A DNA stretch of 64,000 nucleotides, from positions 1 to 64,000 of the forward strand of contig NZ_JACHJL010000003.1 in the NCBI RefSeq assembly GCF_014203645.1, in the 5' to 3' direction. How positions within the stretch are numbered: position 1 is the stretch's first letter; the number at the start of each line of letters is the position of its first letter. The notes under the pieces are model-generated. The model worked only from the letters and a program-made list of their open reading frames with translations. It did not search any database and was not told where the DNA came from. The translations under genes and the position numbers were made by a program. The DNA is from Streptomyces zagrosensis. GTDB taxonomy: Bacteria; Actinomycetota; Actinomycetes; Streptomycetales; Streptomycetaceae. Of this stretch, positions 17,441 to 25,599 are shown one piece after another.

Positions 17441-18034
17441 CTAGGCCGCGTACGGCTGGTCCTCCTTGGCGTTGCGCAGCGCACGGCCCCACCACACGAG
17501 CTGGTCGAACAGGGCCTTGGCGGCGGCGTTGGGCCCCTCCGGGCTCTTAAGCTGGCCCTCTCCGTCGAAGAGGTTGCCCGCCATGGGGAAGCTGACCGTG
17601 TCGCGGATGGTGACCGCATGCAGCTCGGCGAAGACGCCCCGCAGGTGTTCCACGGCGCGCAGCCCGCCGGAGATCCCGCCGTAGGAGACGAATCCGACCG
17701 GCTTGGCGTGCCACTCCGCGTTGTGCCAGTCGATGGCGTTCTTCAGGGAGGCCGGGTAGCTGTGGTTGTACTCCGGAGTGATCACGATGAACGCGTCGGC
17801 GGCGGCGAGGCCGGGGGTCAGTTTCGCCAGCGCGGCGGCTGCCTGCGGGCCGGGTGCGGCACCGTAGGGGGGCATCTCGTTGGGCAGCGAAATTTCCGCG
17901 AGGTCGATGACGTTAACGTCCAAGTCGCCGTGCTGGCGTGCCTGTTCGGTGATCCAGTTGGCGACGACCGGCGCGAAGCGGCCACCGCGGGTACTGCCGA
18001 CGATGATGGCCAGTTGGAGGGCGGTGCGAGACAT
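17441..18034 (-). CDS. NADPH-dependent FMN reductase
   Basis: 197 residues. A flavodoxin-like fold is shown by LAIIVGSTRGGRFAPVVANWI (phosphate-binding loop for FMN), LPNEMPPYG, ADAFIVITPEYNHSYPASLKNAIDWH and KPVGFVSYGGISGGLRAVEHLR. These are hallmarks of the SsuE/YieF-type NADPH-dependent FMN reductases. It is divergent from a SoxR-type regulator with a sox-box-like dyad between. In S. coelicolor an FMN reductase of this type is a known SoxR target, so redox-cycling stress is the likely inducer. Confidence 0.93.
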   Translation of the reverse strand: MSRTALQLAIIVGSTRGGRFAPVVANWITEQARQHGDLDVNVIDLAEISLPNEMPPYGAAPGPQAAAALAKLTPGLAAADAFIVITPEYNHSYPASLKNAIDWHNAEWHAKPVGFVSYGGISGGLRAVEHLRGVFAELHAVTIRDTVSFPMAGNLFDGEGQLKSPEGPNAAAKALFDQLVWWGRALRNAKEDQPYAA

Positions 18035-18191
18035 GGCGGACTCCTTGAGGGGCGGGCGAGCGGTGGCGCCGTACGGGGATGCGGCTGTACGCGTGGGTCG
18101 GTACGGCGTGCATGACGTACGGCAGTGCGGCTTGCACGGCTGGGTTGACGGAGCTGAGCTGCCGCTCTCCCGAGCCGTTACGTAGAGCCTC

Positions 18192-18215
18192 TGACTTAAA
18201 CAATGGTTGAAGTCA
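18192..18215. promoter_or_regulatory. sox-box-like dyad between SoxR and FMN reductase genes
   Basis: TGACTTAAAC (18192-18201) and GTTGAAGTCA (18206-18215) pair with one mismatch around AATG. On the minus strand it reads TTGACTTCAA-N6-TTTAAGTC, close to the Streptomyces SoxR-site pattern TTGACCTCAA-N6-TTGAGGT. The dyad is 16 nt before the soxR ATG and ~158 nt before the reductase start. A good -10 hexamer 19 nt from the TTGACT is not obvious. Confidence 0.55.
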
Positions 18216-18231
18216 AGCTACGGTGGTCGGC

Positions 18232-18906
18232 ATGACCCAACTTTCAAGGAAACGCTTTGAGCTGACGGTCGGCGAGCTGTCCGAACGCAGCGGCGTGCCC
18301 GCGTCCGCACTGCGCTTCTACGAGCGGCAGGGGCTCATCACCAGCCGCCGTACCAGCGGAAACCAGCGCCGGTTCAGCCGGGACACGCTGCGCAGGGTCG
18401 CCTTCGTGCGGGTCTCGCAGCGGGTCGGCATCCCGCTGGCGACGATCCGCAATGTGCTCGGTTTGCTCCCCGAGGAGCGCACACCGGACCGCGCGGACTG
18501 GGCGAATGTGTCCCAGTGCTGGCAGGAGGACCTGAACTCCCGCATCCGCCAGTTGGAGAAGCTGCGGGACCACCTCACCGACTGCATCGGCTGTGGCTGT
18601 CTGTCCATGGACCGCTGCGCCTTGGCCAACCCGTACGACCAGTTGGGCGCCGAGGGCAACGGCCCTCGCAGGCTCCTGGCGGAGGAGTGTGCCACGGACC
18701 CCGCCTCGACCGGCCCCGCCCCGGCCCCGATCGCCTCGGCTGCCCCAACCGCCTCGGCGCCGGCCGCGTGCGAGCCGGCCACCTGTGGAGAAGCCGCGCA
18801 TGCGGCACTCGCCTGTTGCGAGCCCGCGCCCACGGCAGCCTCACCGGCGGCCACCATGCGGGAGGCGGCGGACCACGCCCGCGCGGCCTGCGAAGAGGCG
18901 GTCTGA
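18232..18906 (+). CDS. soxR: SoxR-type redox-sensing MerR regulator with long Cys-containing tail
   Basis: 224 residues. The MerR HTH spans ~10-80 (LTVGELSERSGVPASALRFYERQGLI). The [2Fe-2S] ligands are C118, C121, C123 and C129 in DCIGCGCLSMDRC, matching the C-x2-C-x-C-x5-C pattern and nearly the numbering of E. coli SoxR. After ~residue 150 there is an Ala/Pro/Glu-rich tail of ~75 residues with about six extra cysteines, longer than is usual for SoxR. In streptomycetes SoxR responds to redox-active compounds such as actinorhodin-type pigments. Divergent from the FMN reductase. Confidence 0.92.
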   Translation: MTQLSRKRFELTVGELSERSGVPASALRFYERQGLITSRRTSGNQRRFSRDTLRRVAFVRVSQRVGIPLATIRNVLGLLPEERTPDRADWANVSQCWQEDLNSRIRQLEKLRDHLTDCIGCGCLSMDRCALANPYDQLGAEGNGPRRLLAEECATDPASTGPAPAPIASAAPTASAPAACEPATCGEAAHAALACCEPAPTAASPAATMREAADHARAACEEAV

Positions 18907-19035
18907 GGAGGCCGCGGGGCGGGCGAGCGCAGGCAGGGAGCGGGGGAGGTACGAGCGGGCAGGTGCGAGCGGCTGCCCGCGGAAGGCCCGGCGGGCAGCC
19001 TCGGAAAACCAGGCCCGGGGCGGGCAGCCTCGGAT

Positions 19036-19084
19036 GGCCAGATCTGATCAGATCTGATCAGATCGAATCTGATCAGATCAGGCC
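19036..19084. repeat. GATC-rich near-perfect 49-bp hairpin in a convergent intergenic region
   Basis: A 24-bp left arm and 24-bp right arm around a single A pair at 21 of 24 positions; the sequence is built of alternating AGATCT/TGATCA units with seven GATC tetramers, closed by GGCC at both ends. It lies between the convergent soxR and eis-like genes and probably acts as a bidirectional terminator, though there is no T-run. Confidence 0.7.
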
Positions 19085-19097
19085 AGGTCCGCGCAGC

Positions 19098-20387
19098 TCA
19101 GAAGACGTCGGGGCACCAGGGGCGGCGTGCCGTACGGAAGAGGACGTCGGCCAGCGCCGCGGCACCAACGCGGTGTTCCTCGATACGGCCGATGCCGGTC
19201 AGTCGGGTCGCCGACTCGTCACCGAGCCAGAGCGTGCCCAACTCCCCGATGTCCATGGTGAGGTCGGCGTCGCGGGTGGTGGGCGCGCAGCTCGCGCCTG
19301 CGGGCCCGGCGTCCAGCGCGAAGCGCCCGCCGGCGAGACCGGCGGCGTCGTGCAGCTCAAGCACGAGGGAGCCCTCGACCGGGTACGTACGAGCCGCCAG
19401 CAAGCTGGGCACGTCCAGGGGGCGCACCCACATCCAGTCGGCGTGGGCCCTTATCTTGGCCGCCCGGGGATCGCCGAGCAGCAGCGGCAGCACGTCGTCA
19501 GGGGCCCGGTAGCCGCTGGCGATCCGGGCGACCCAGTCCACCGAGAACAGGAAGTGCCATAGCGCGCTCTCCGCCTCGGGTGACACGGTGAGCAGGGAGC
19601 GCACGGTGGCCGTGTTCTCCGGCAGCTTCGCCGTCCACAGATCGCCGGCGCTGTAGGAGACCAGCCCTTCCACGGTGCCGTCTGGTGCGCGGTAAAGCGC
19701 GTGGTACGGCTCCTGCCACGGGGCGTCGGGGTACCGCAGGTCGCCGGTTTCCAGCCGCCACATCCGCTCGTCGCGTGAGACCACGCCGTGCTGCCGGGCC
19801 CGCAATCGGTCGTGCAGCGCCGGGCCCACCGCGCGTATCTGGGCACCATCGACCATCTCGACCTGCCCACCGGCGTTCGCGATCTGCGCGAACCCGCCCT
19901 TGGCCGACCGCAGCGCGCGGTCACCGGGCCGGGCGTAGCTGGGGTTCAATCCGGCCCTGGCGATCTCCACTTCCCACTCGCTGACCCAGGTGGCGGGGCC
20001 AAATCCGTACCGCCCGTAAATGGGGTACTCCGCGGCGATCAGCGTGGCGACGGCGTCACCGCGCTCCTTCGCGTTGCGCAGGTCGCGGCCCATCATCTGG
20101 CTGAGCAGCCCGCGGCGGCGGTGGGTGGGAACGATGCTGACGTTGGTGACGGCGTTGGCCGCTACGGGGGCGCCGCCCACCGCGGTCAGCTCCTGCGAGA
20201 AGCTGCGGAAGCAGCCCACACACTGGTCGCCGTCGAAGGCGCCCTGCGTACGCTCCAGATCCAACCCCGGCCGTCGTAGCTCCACTTCCTCCTTGCTGAC
20301 CGCGGGAGATGAGAGGAAGCCAATGTTGCGGGCGCGGAGCCAGTCGGGGAGCTCGGATTCGGTGATGGTGCGGATATCGATGGCCAT
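19098..20387 (-). CDS. eis: Eis-like GNAT acetyltransferase
   Basis: 429 residues, the usual length for the Eis family of two fused GNAT domains plus a sterol-carrier-like C-terminal domain. Acetyl-CoA binding is shown by [20 protein letters not shown], followed by [26 protein letters not shown]. The protein ends in a terminal Phe (RRPWCPDVF), matching the catalytic C-terminal carboxylate of mycobacterial Eis. Eis enzymes acetylate amines of aminoglycosides and other substrates; the native substrate here is unknown. Confidence 0.88.
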   Translation of the reverse strand: MAIDIRTITESELPDWLRARNIGFLSSPAVSKEEVELRRPGLDLERTQGAFDGDQCVGCFRSFSQELTAVGGAPVAANAVTNVSIVPTHRRRGLLSQMMGRDLRNAKERGDAVATLIAAEYPIYGRYGFGPATWVSEWEVEIARAGLNPSYARPGDRALRSAKGGFAQIANAGGQVEMVDGAQIRAVGPALHDRLRARQHGVVSRDERMWRLETGDLRYPDAPWQEPYHALYRAPDGTVEGLVSYSAGDLWTAKLPENTATVRSLLTVSPEAESALWHFLFSVDWVARIASGYRAPDDVLPLLLGDPRAAKIRAHADWMWVRPLDVPSLLAARTYPVEGSLVLELHDAAGLAGGRFALDAGPAGASCAPTTRDADLTMDIGELGTLWLGDESATRLTGIGRIEEHRVGAAALADVLFRTARRPWCPDVF

Positions 20388-20499
20388 GTGATCACGCTAG
20401 GTACCGCCGCCTTCGAGCGCACCGGGATTTTGCGGTGTCCCCACCCCGCAGCACCCACGCCAGCCCCTGCCTGCGCCGATTCGGGCCCCACCCCGCGGC

Positions 20500-21480
20500 T
20501 CAAAAGGCCGCGCGCACCTCGCCAACCCGCTCGCCACCGCCGAGCAGGGGCGCGTCCGCGATCCGCGCGAGGACCGGCGCGTCCACCCCCATCCGGGCCA
20601 GCGCGCGGGCCAGCACGGGGCCGAGCGCCCGTACCCCGCCGTCATCGAGCTTGAACGCCAGCGCTCGCCCGTCCGGCAGCGCCACCGCCTGCACCGCCTC
20701 GGCACCCATTTTGGACAGCGCCCCGGGCACCTCGCGCATCAGCCAGGTGTCCGGGCGGCGGGTGCCCGCCACGTACTCCGGGTGGGCCCGCATCGCGTCC
20801 GCGACCCGGCGTTCGGCCGTGCCGGGGGCCGCGAGAACGAAGGAACGGAAGGCACGGGCGAGACCGGTCAGCGAGATCGCCAGCAGCGGAGCCCCACAGC
20901 CATCGACGCCCACCCGCGCCACCTGCTCGCCGCTGGCGTCCTCCACCACCTGCTGCACGAGCTGCTGCAACGGGTGTTCCGGCGCCAGATACGTCTCCAG
21001 CGGCCATCCGTTCAGGGCACAGGCGGCGAGCATCGCGGTGTGCTTTCCGGAGCAGTTCATCGTGATCCGCTCCCTGCCGCGCCCTGAAGCCAGGTACGCC
21101 TCCGCCTCGATCGGGTCGAGCGGCAGGTCAGGCGGGGTCTGGAGGGCAGTGGCCGGCAGGTTGGCCTCGGCCAGCATGGTGTGCACCAGGTCCAGGTGGA
21201 ACGCCTCGCCGGAGTGGCTGGCCGCGGCCAGGGCCAGCCGTTCGCCCGCCAGGTCAAGGCCGGCGCGCAGCACGGCCGCCGCCTGCATCGGCTTGTTGGA
21301 GGACCGCGGGAAGACCGGAGCGTCCGCATCGCCGAGCGCCCAGTCCACGGTGCCGTCCGCCGCGAGCACCACGAGGGAGCCACGGTGCCGGCCCTCGACG
21401 AAGCCGGAACGTACGACTTCAGCGAGGGCCGGGGGTATGCCGGGAGACGTGGTGCTCGCGGCGGTGGCGAAGGAGGTCAT
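20500..21480 (-). CDS. asparaginase (asparaginase II / AnsA-like)
   Basis: 326 residues. Motifs of the Pfam 'asparaginase II' family (distinct from E. coli AnsB) are seen: EVVRSGFVEGRHRGSLVVL, FPRSSNKPMQAAAVLRAG with the conserved Ser-Ser-x-Lys, SHSGEAFH, MNCSGKHTAMLAACALNGW and VGVDGCGAPLLAISLTGLA. The SxxK and Ser/Lys residues are those proposed catalytic in the Rhizobium etli-type enzymes. It releases ammonia from Asn. It follows rsiG on the same strand 60 nt away. Confidence 0.9.
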   Translation of the reverse strand: MTSFATAASTTSPGIPPALAEVVRSGFVEGRHRGSLVVLAADGTVDWALGDADAPVFPRSSNKPMQAAAVLRAGLDLAGERLALAAASHSGEAFHLDLVHTMLAEANLPATALQTPPDLPLDPIEAEAYLASGRGRERITMNCSGKHTAMLAACALNGWPLETYLAPEHPLQQLVQQVVEDASGEQVARVGVDGCGAPLLAISLTGLARAFRSFVLAAPGTAERRVADAMRAHPEYVAGTRRPDTWLMREVPGALSKMGAEAVQAVALPDGRALAFKLDDGGVRALGPVLARALARMGVDAPVLARIADAPLLGGGERVGEVRAAF

Positions 21481-21539
21481 CGTCGGCCTTCCTACTTCCT
21501 ACGAAGATGCGTACGGGGAAGCGTGACCTCCCCGGACGC

Positions 21540-22262
21540 TCACGGGAGTAGGTCGTCTACTTGTGCTTCCCCCTCACGGTACCTGCGGGTGATCTCGGTG
21601 CCGCAATCGTCCGCCGTCCGCTGGAGCTGCTGCCGCCGCCCGGAAACCCGCTGCTCATAGGCGATGAGCCGGCCCATCGCGCGGTCGAGCTCCTCGTCCG
21701 TACGGGCCTCCAAGTCCGATAGCTCGACCTCGGCCAGCGTGTCCTCGGCCAACTGTCGGTACTCGGCGCTGCGGGGCGTGCCCAGCGTGACGTGTCGGGC
21801 GGATGAGCGGTGCCGCGCTGGGCCGTCGGTCAGGATCTCCGAGAGCCGGTCCACGAGCGTCGCCCGGGGCGGGCCCGCGACGGGCGCGGCCCCTCGGGGC
21901 GAGGCGCGGCGGGTCAGCTCGGCACGGATGATGTCGATCCTGCCCTGGAGCAACCTGCGCACATAGCTGAGGTCTGCCTCCTCTGCCTGTGAGCTGCGGC
22001 GCAGCTCACGTAGCTCGGTCAGCCGCAACCCGTCCAGGGCCAGCACGGTGGCGGTCGCGTCCACCAGGTGCCCGGAGCGCTGGCTCGGCGGACGGGCCTG
22101 CGCTGCTTCCGCTGCCCGCACGAACCAGGCGTCCCGCGCCGGGTCGGCGACGGCCTGCACCGGATGTGACGGGAAGGCCGGGGGTTTTGGGGTCGCCGCC
22201 GTGGACGACGACCGGGCGATCGGTACGGGGCCGGGAGACTGTCCGGCGCCGGGTGTACTCAT
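21540..22262 (-). CDS. rsiG: RsiG, c-di-GMP-responsive anti-sigma factor for WhiG
   Basis: 240 residues from ATG 22262. Two helices each carry an exact E-x3-S-x2-R-x3-Q-x3-D motif: E95/S99/R102/Q106/D110 and E203/S207/R210/Q214/D218. That duplicated motif is the c-di-GMP-binding signature of RsiG, which with c-di-GMP holds the sporulation sigma factor WhiG inactive in Streptomyces. The N-terminal ~60 residues are Pro/Ala/Ser-rich and probably disordered. whiG itself is not in the window, as expected for the genus. A GAGGGGACGG ribosome-binding site precedes the start. Confidence 0.93.
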   Translation of the reverse strand: MSTPGAGQSPGPVPIARSSSTAATPKPPAFPSHPVQAVADPARDAWFVRAAEAAQARPPSQRSGHLVDATATVLALDGLRLTELRELRRSSQAEEADLSYVRRLLQGRIDIIRAELTRRASPRGAAPVAGPPRATLVDRLSEILTDGPARHRSSARHVTLGTPRSAEYRQLAEDTLAEVELSDLEARTDEELDRAMGRLIAYEQRVSGRRQQLQRTADDCGTEITRRYREGEAQVDDLLP

Positions 22263-22408
22263 GCGTTTCCGTCCCCTCAAACGGTGCGCGAGCTGGTCGC
22301 GTTGTCCACATAACGCACCGCCTGCACGCATCGTGCCACTCTGTGCTGTCCGTCCGCAGCGGGTGGACACCTGAACAGCCCAGATGGCGGCAGGGCATCA
22401 TGGTGCAC

Positions 22409-22834
22409 ATGCGTGCTGTGGTGCAGAGAGTCGATGGAGCAAGCGTCGCCGTTGGCGGCGAGACGGTCGGGGAGATCGTCGGCGAGGGACTGTGCGTCCT
22501 GATCGGCGTCACGCACGATGACACTCCTGCCAAGGCCGCGCAACTCGCCCGCAAGCTGTGGTCGGTGCGCATCCTCGAAGGTGAGAGGTCCTGCTCGGAC
22601 TCGGGCGCTCCGCTCCTGGTGATCAGCCAGTTCACCCTCTACGGCGACGCCCGCAAGGGCCGCCGCCCCACCTGGAACGCCGCCGCGCCAGGAGAGGTCG
22701 CCGAACCCCTGGTCAACGAGGTCGTCGCGGCCCTACGGGCGCTGGGCGCCCAGGTGGAAACGGGCCGCTTCGGCGCGGACATGAAGGTGTCCTTGACGAA
22801 CGACGGCCCGTTCACGGTGCTCGTAGAGGTCTGA
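22409..22834 (+). CDS. dtd: D-aminoacyl-tRNA deacylase
   Basis: 141 residues, the normal family length, starting [13 protein letters not shown]. The signature motifs [17 protein letters not shown] (catalytic Thr region) and a C-terminal [11 protein letters not shown] (the Gly-Pro/NxGP motif) are both present. The enzyme hydrolyses D-amino acids and glycine from mischarged tRNA. It is divergent from rsiG; an in-frame ATG three codons upstream (22400) is possible but the chosen start matches the family. Confidence 0.95.
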   Translation: MRAVVQRVDGASVAVGGETVGEIVGEGLCVLIGVTHDDTPAKAAQLARKLWSVRILEGERSCSDSGAPLLVISQFTLYGDARKGRRPTWNAAAPGEVAEPLVNEVVAALRALGAQVETGRFGADMKVSLTNDGPFTVLVEV

Positions 22835-23036
22835 GGCTGCGAGGCCCGAGGCCGCAGAGGCCGGGGAGCGCCGGCTCAGGCGCGTCCCCAACGACTCTGG
22901 TGGGGCCTGAGCCCAGCCGGCTGAGGCTGGGGTGGGCCGGACGGGCGGTCGTGGGCGCGCGGTACGTGCGTGGTACGCGACGCGGGCCGCATCTCGCCCG
23001 AAGCCAGCCCCCCACCCCACACCGCTAAAGCCACCC

Positions 23037-24017
23037 CTACGGCTCGACCACGACCTCCTGGGCCGCGGCCGTGGTATCGGCCAGGAGGTCCGCGTCTACG
23101 GGGACGTTTCGCTTGATGAGGGCCAGGGCGATGGGGCCCAGCTCGTGGTGGCGGGCTGAGGTGGTGATGAAGCCGAGTTGGCGGCTTTCGGGGCCTTCCG
23201 ACGCGCGGCGGATCGGCGTTCCGTGGGGCGGGAGGTGCACCTCGCTGCCGTCCAGGTGGAGGAAGACCAGGCGGCGCGGCGGCTTCCCCAGGTTGTGGAC
23301 ACGGGCGACCGTCTCCTGGCCCCGGTAGCAACCCTTTTCCAGGTGGACCGCGGTGCCGAGCCAACCCAGTTCGTGGGGGATGGTGCGGTGGTCGGTCTCC
23401 AGGCCGAGCCGGGGGCGGTGGGCCTCCACGCGGAGCGCCTCGTAGGCGAGGATGCCGATCGCCGGGCCGTAGGCGTCGGCGGCGGCAGCGAGCTGGTCGC
23501 GCGGTAGGAACACGTCGCGGCCGTGCGCCGCCTCTCGTGCCATCGTGTCCGCCGGGATATCGACGATCGAGCCGGCGGGCAGGTGCACGACCGCGAACTC
23601 CTCGGTGCGGTCGTGGACTTCCACCCGGTAGAAGAACTTCATGCTCTCCAGGTAGGCGATCAGTTCGCCCTGGGTTCCCGGTTCCACATGGGCCCAGACC
23701 GTCGTCCCGTCGTCCACGAGATACAGCGCGTGCTCGATGTGGCCGTTTGCGGAGAGGATCAGTGACTCGGTGGCCTGGCCCACCGGGAGATCGCTGACGT
23801 GCTGGGTGAGCAGCAGGTGCAGCCAGCTCAGCCGGTCGTCACCGGTGACGGTGATGACGCCGCGGTGGGAGAGATCGACGAAGCCGGTGCCGTTGGCGAG
23901 TGCGCGCTGTTCGCGGAACAGATCGCCGTAGTGCCCGGCGACCCCTTCATCGAGGCCCTCCGCCGGTACGGCGCCGGGCAGCGACAGTAGCGGACTGGCG
24001 AATGATGGTCGCAGCAT
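23037..24017 (-). CDS. ygfZ: folate-dependent YgfZ-like Fe-S cluster repair/assembly protein
   Basis: 326 residues. The diagnostic YgfZ motif K-G-C-Y-R-G-Q-E occurs at EKGCYRGQETVARVHNLGKPPRRL, within an aminomethyltransferase-like (GcvT) fold (FVDLSHRGVITVTGDDRLSWLHLLLTQHV). YgfZ proteins use tetrahydrofolate to support certain Fe-S enzymes and the motif Cys is functional. The gene starts 9 nt after the nur stop, so the two are probably cotranscribed. Confidence 0.92.
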   Translation of the reverse strand: MLRPSFASPLLSLPGAVPAEGLDEGVAGHYGDLFREQRALANGTGFVDLSHRGVITVTGDDRLSWLHLLLTQHVSDLPVGQATESLILSANGHIEHALYLVDDGTTVWAHVEPGTQGELIAYLESMKFFYRVEVHDRTEEFAVVHLPAGSIVDIPADTMAREAAHGRDVFLPRDQLAAAADAYGPAIGILAYEALRVEAHRPRLGLETDHRTIPHELGWLGTAVHLEKGCYRGQETVARVHNLGKPPRRLVFLHLDGSEVHLPPHGTPIRRASEGPESRQLGFITTSARHHELGPIALALIKRNVPVDADLLADTTAAAQEVVVEP

Positions 24018-24026
24018 GACCCCAGC

Positions 24027-24479
24027 CTACGGCGCCTGCGCTGGCTCCTCGCCGGGTTCCCCCTGGCCGGTGCACTTCGCACACCGGCCAAAGATCGCGA
24101 AGTGCTTCAAATCGGTATCAAAGCCAAAGGTCTCCCGGAGCTGCCGGGCGAACGGCTCGGCGATCGTCTGATCGGCCTCCAGCACGTCCGTACAGTCTCG
24201 GCACACCAGATGCAGATGGTGGTGCCGCTCCGCAAGGTGGTAGGTGGGTGCGCGGGTTCCCAGGTGGGCGTGGCTGACCAGGCCGAGCTCCTCCAGCAGC
24301 TCCAGCGTCCGGTAGACGGTGGAAACGTTCACCCCGCTCGCGGTGCGACGCACCTCGGTGAGGATGTCGTCCGGAGTGGCGTGCTCCAAAGTGTCCACGG
24401 CCTCCAGGACGAGTTGGCGCTGCGGGGTCAGCCGGTAGCCGCGGGCCCGCAGGTCAGTCTTCCAGTCGGTTGTCGCCAC
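24027..24479 (-). CDS. nur: Nur, nickel-responsive Fur-family repressor
   Basis: 150 residues, very similar as I recall to S. coelicolor Nur along its whole length (MxxTDWKxDLRxRGYRLTPQRQ..., DTLEHATPDDIL, STVYRTLELLEELGLVSHAHLG). The metal ligands are conserved at the same numbers: H70, H72 and H126 for the nickel-selective site and H33, H86, H88 and H90 for the M-site. Two CxxC pairs are also present (CRDC, CAKC). In S. coelicolor Nur with Ni(II) represses nickel uptake and the Fe-type superoxide dismutase. It lies 45 nt downstream of a cobalamin-type ABC operon. Confidence 0.95.
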   Translation of the reverse strand: MATTDWKTDLRARGYRLTPQRQLVLEAVDTLEHATPDDILTEVRRTASGVNVSTVYRTLELLEELGLVSHAHLGTRAPTYHLAERHHHLHLVCRDCTDVLEADQTIAEPFARQLRETFGFDTDLKHFAIFGRCAKCTGQGEPGEEPAQAP

Positions 24480-24523
24480 GCCGCCAGTGTAGGTGTCTTA
24501 GGTCTCCCTTACCTCGGGTCGTG

Positions 24524-25597
24524 TCAACCGTGCCGTGCCTCGCGCAGGTATTCGGCCAACGCGGTGACCGCCGCCGCATTGCGTGGGCTCTCCACCAGAT
24601 CCACGTAGTCGAGGACGAAGATCTGCTTGTTCTTGATCGCCGCCACGTCGGCCAGCGGCGGGTAGGACAGCAGGAACTTCTTCTTCTGCTCGGCGCTGAC
24701 GTCCCCGTAGTTGTTGATCACGATCACATCGGGGTCGCGTTCGACGACCGTTTCCCAGCCGACCGTGACCCACGAGTCCTTGAGGTCCTTCATCACGTGG
24801 TCGCCGCCCGCCTTGGTGATGATGTCGTGCGGCCCGGCGAACGTCCCCGACGTCAACGGCTTGTCCTTCCCGTCGTCGTAGAGGAAGACCTTCGGCCGCT
24901 CCTTCGGCGCCTTCACCTGCGCGTCCGCGATCTGTTGCTGGTACGTCCGTACCAACTGCTCCGCTCGGTCCTCGACGTGGAAGATCTTCCCGAGCGTGCG
25001 CAGATCGGTGTAGAGCGCGTTGAGCGGCGACATCACGCCGCGCGCCTTGCCGTTGCCGTTGCGGCAGGACTCGGTGAGCAGGTACGAGCCGACGCCGAGC
25101 TTCTTCAGCGCGGCCGGAGTGAAGGCCTCCGACTCGCGGAAGCCGTAGTTCCATCCGGCGAACACCAGGTCCGCCTTGGCGTCGAGCACCAGCTCCCTGT
25201 TGATCTCCCGCTTGGACAGCCACGGCACCTTGTCGTACGCGTCCTTGTACGGCACGGCGTCCAGATCGCCCTTGTCATCGGGCATCACATAGCCGGCCAT
25301 CCGGTCCTCAAGCCCGAGCGCGAACATGATCTCGGTGATGCCGACGTCGTTGGTGACCACGCGCTCGGGTGCCTTGTCGTACGTCGTCTTCGTGCCGCAG
25401 TTGGTGATGGTGACCGGATAGTGGCCGCCGCCCTGTTCCTTTCCGGCCGCGGTGCTGTCCTGATCTTGGCCCTTGTTCTCGTCGCGGCTGCCGTCATCGG
25501 AGACCTTGGCCCCACAGCCGGTGACGGTGAGCGCGAGGGCGAGGGCCGCGGCTATGGCGGCGGGGGCGCGGAAGGGGGATAGGCGCACGGGAGACAT
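24524..25597 (-). CDS. btuF: cobalamin/corrinoid ABC transporter substrate-binding lipoprotein (BtuF-like)
   Basis: 357 residues with a lipoprotein signal peptide (hydrophobic ALALALTVTGCG, lipobox Cys at ~28) and a class III periplasmic-binding fold: RVVTNDVGITEIMFALGLEDRMAGYV, ADLVFAGWNYGFRES, and a long central helix ending before PERPKVFLYDDG-like strand. This is the FecB/BtuF type for siderophores, haem or corrinoids. It is the last gene of the riboswitch-controlled operon; its ATG follows the ATPase stop by 2 nt, implying coupling. Confidence 0.85.
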   Translation of the reverse strand: MSPVRLSPFRAPAAIAAALALALTVTGCGAKVSDDGSRDENKGQDQDSTAAGKEQGGGHYPVTITNCGTKTTYDKAPERVVTNDVGITEIMFALGLEDRMAGYVMPDDKGDLDAVPYKDAYDKVPWLSKREINRELVLDAKADLVFAGWNYGFRESEAFTPAALKKLGVGSYLLTESCRNGNGKARGVMSPLNALYTDLRTLGKIFHVEDRAEQLVRTYQQQIADAQVKAPKERPKVFLYDDGKDKPLTSGTFAGPHDIITKAGGDHVMKDLKDSWVTVGWETVVERDPDVIVINNYGDVSAEQKKKFLLSYPPLADVAAIKNKQIFVLDYVDLVESPRNAAAVTALAEYLREARHG

Positions 25598-25599
25598 CC

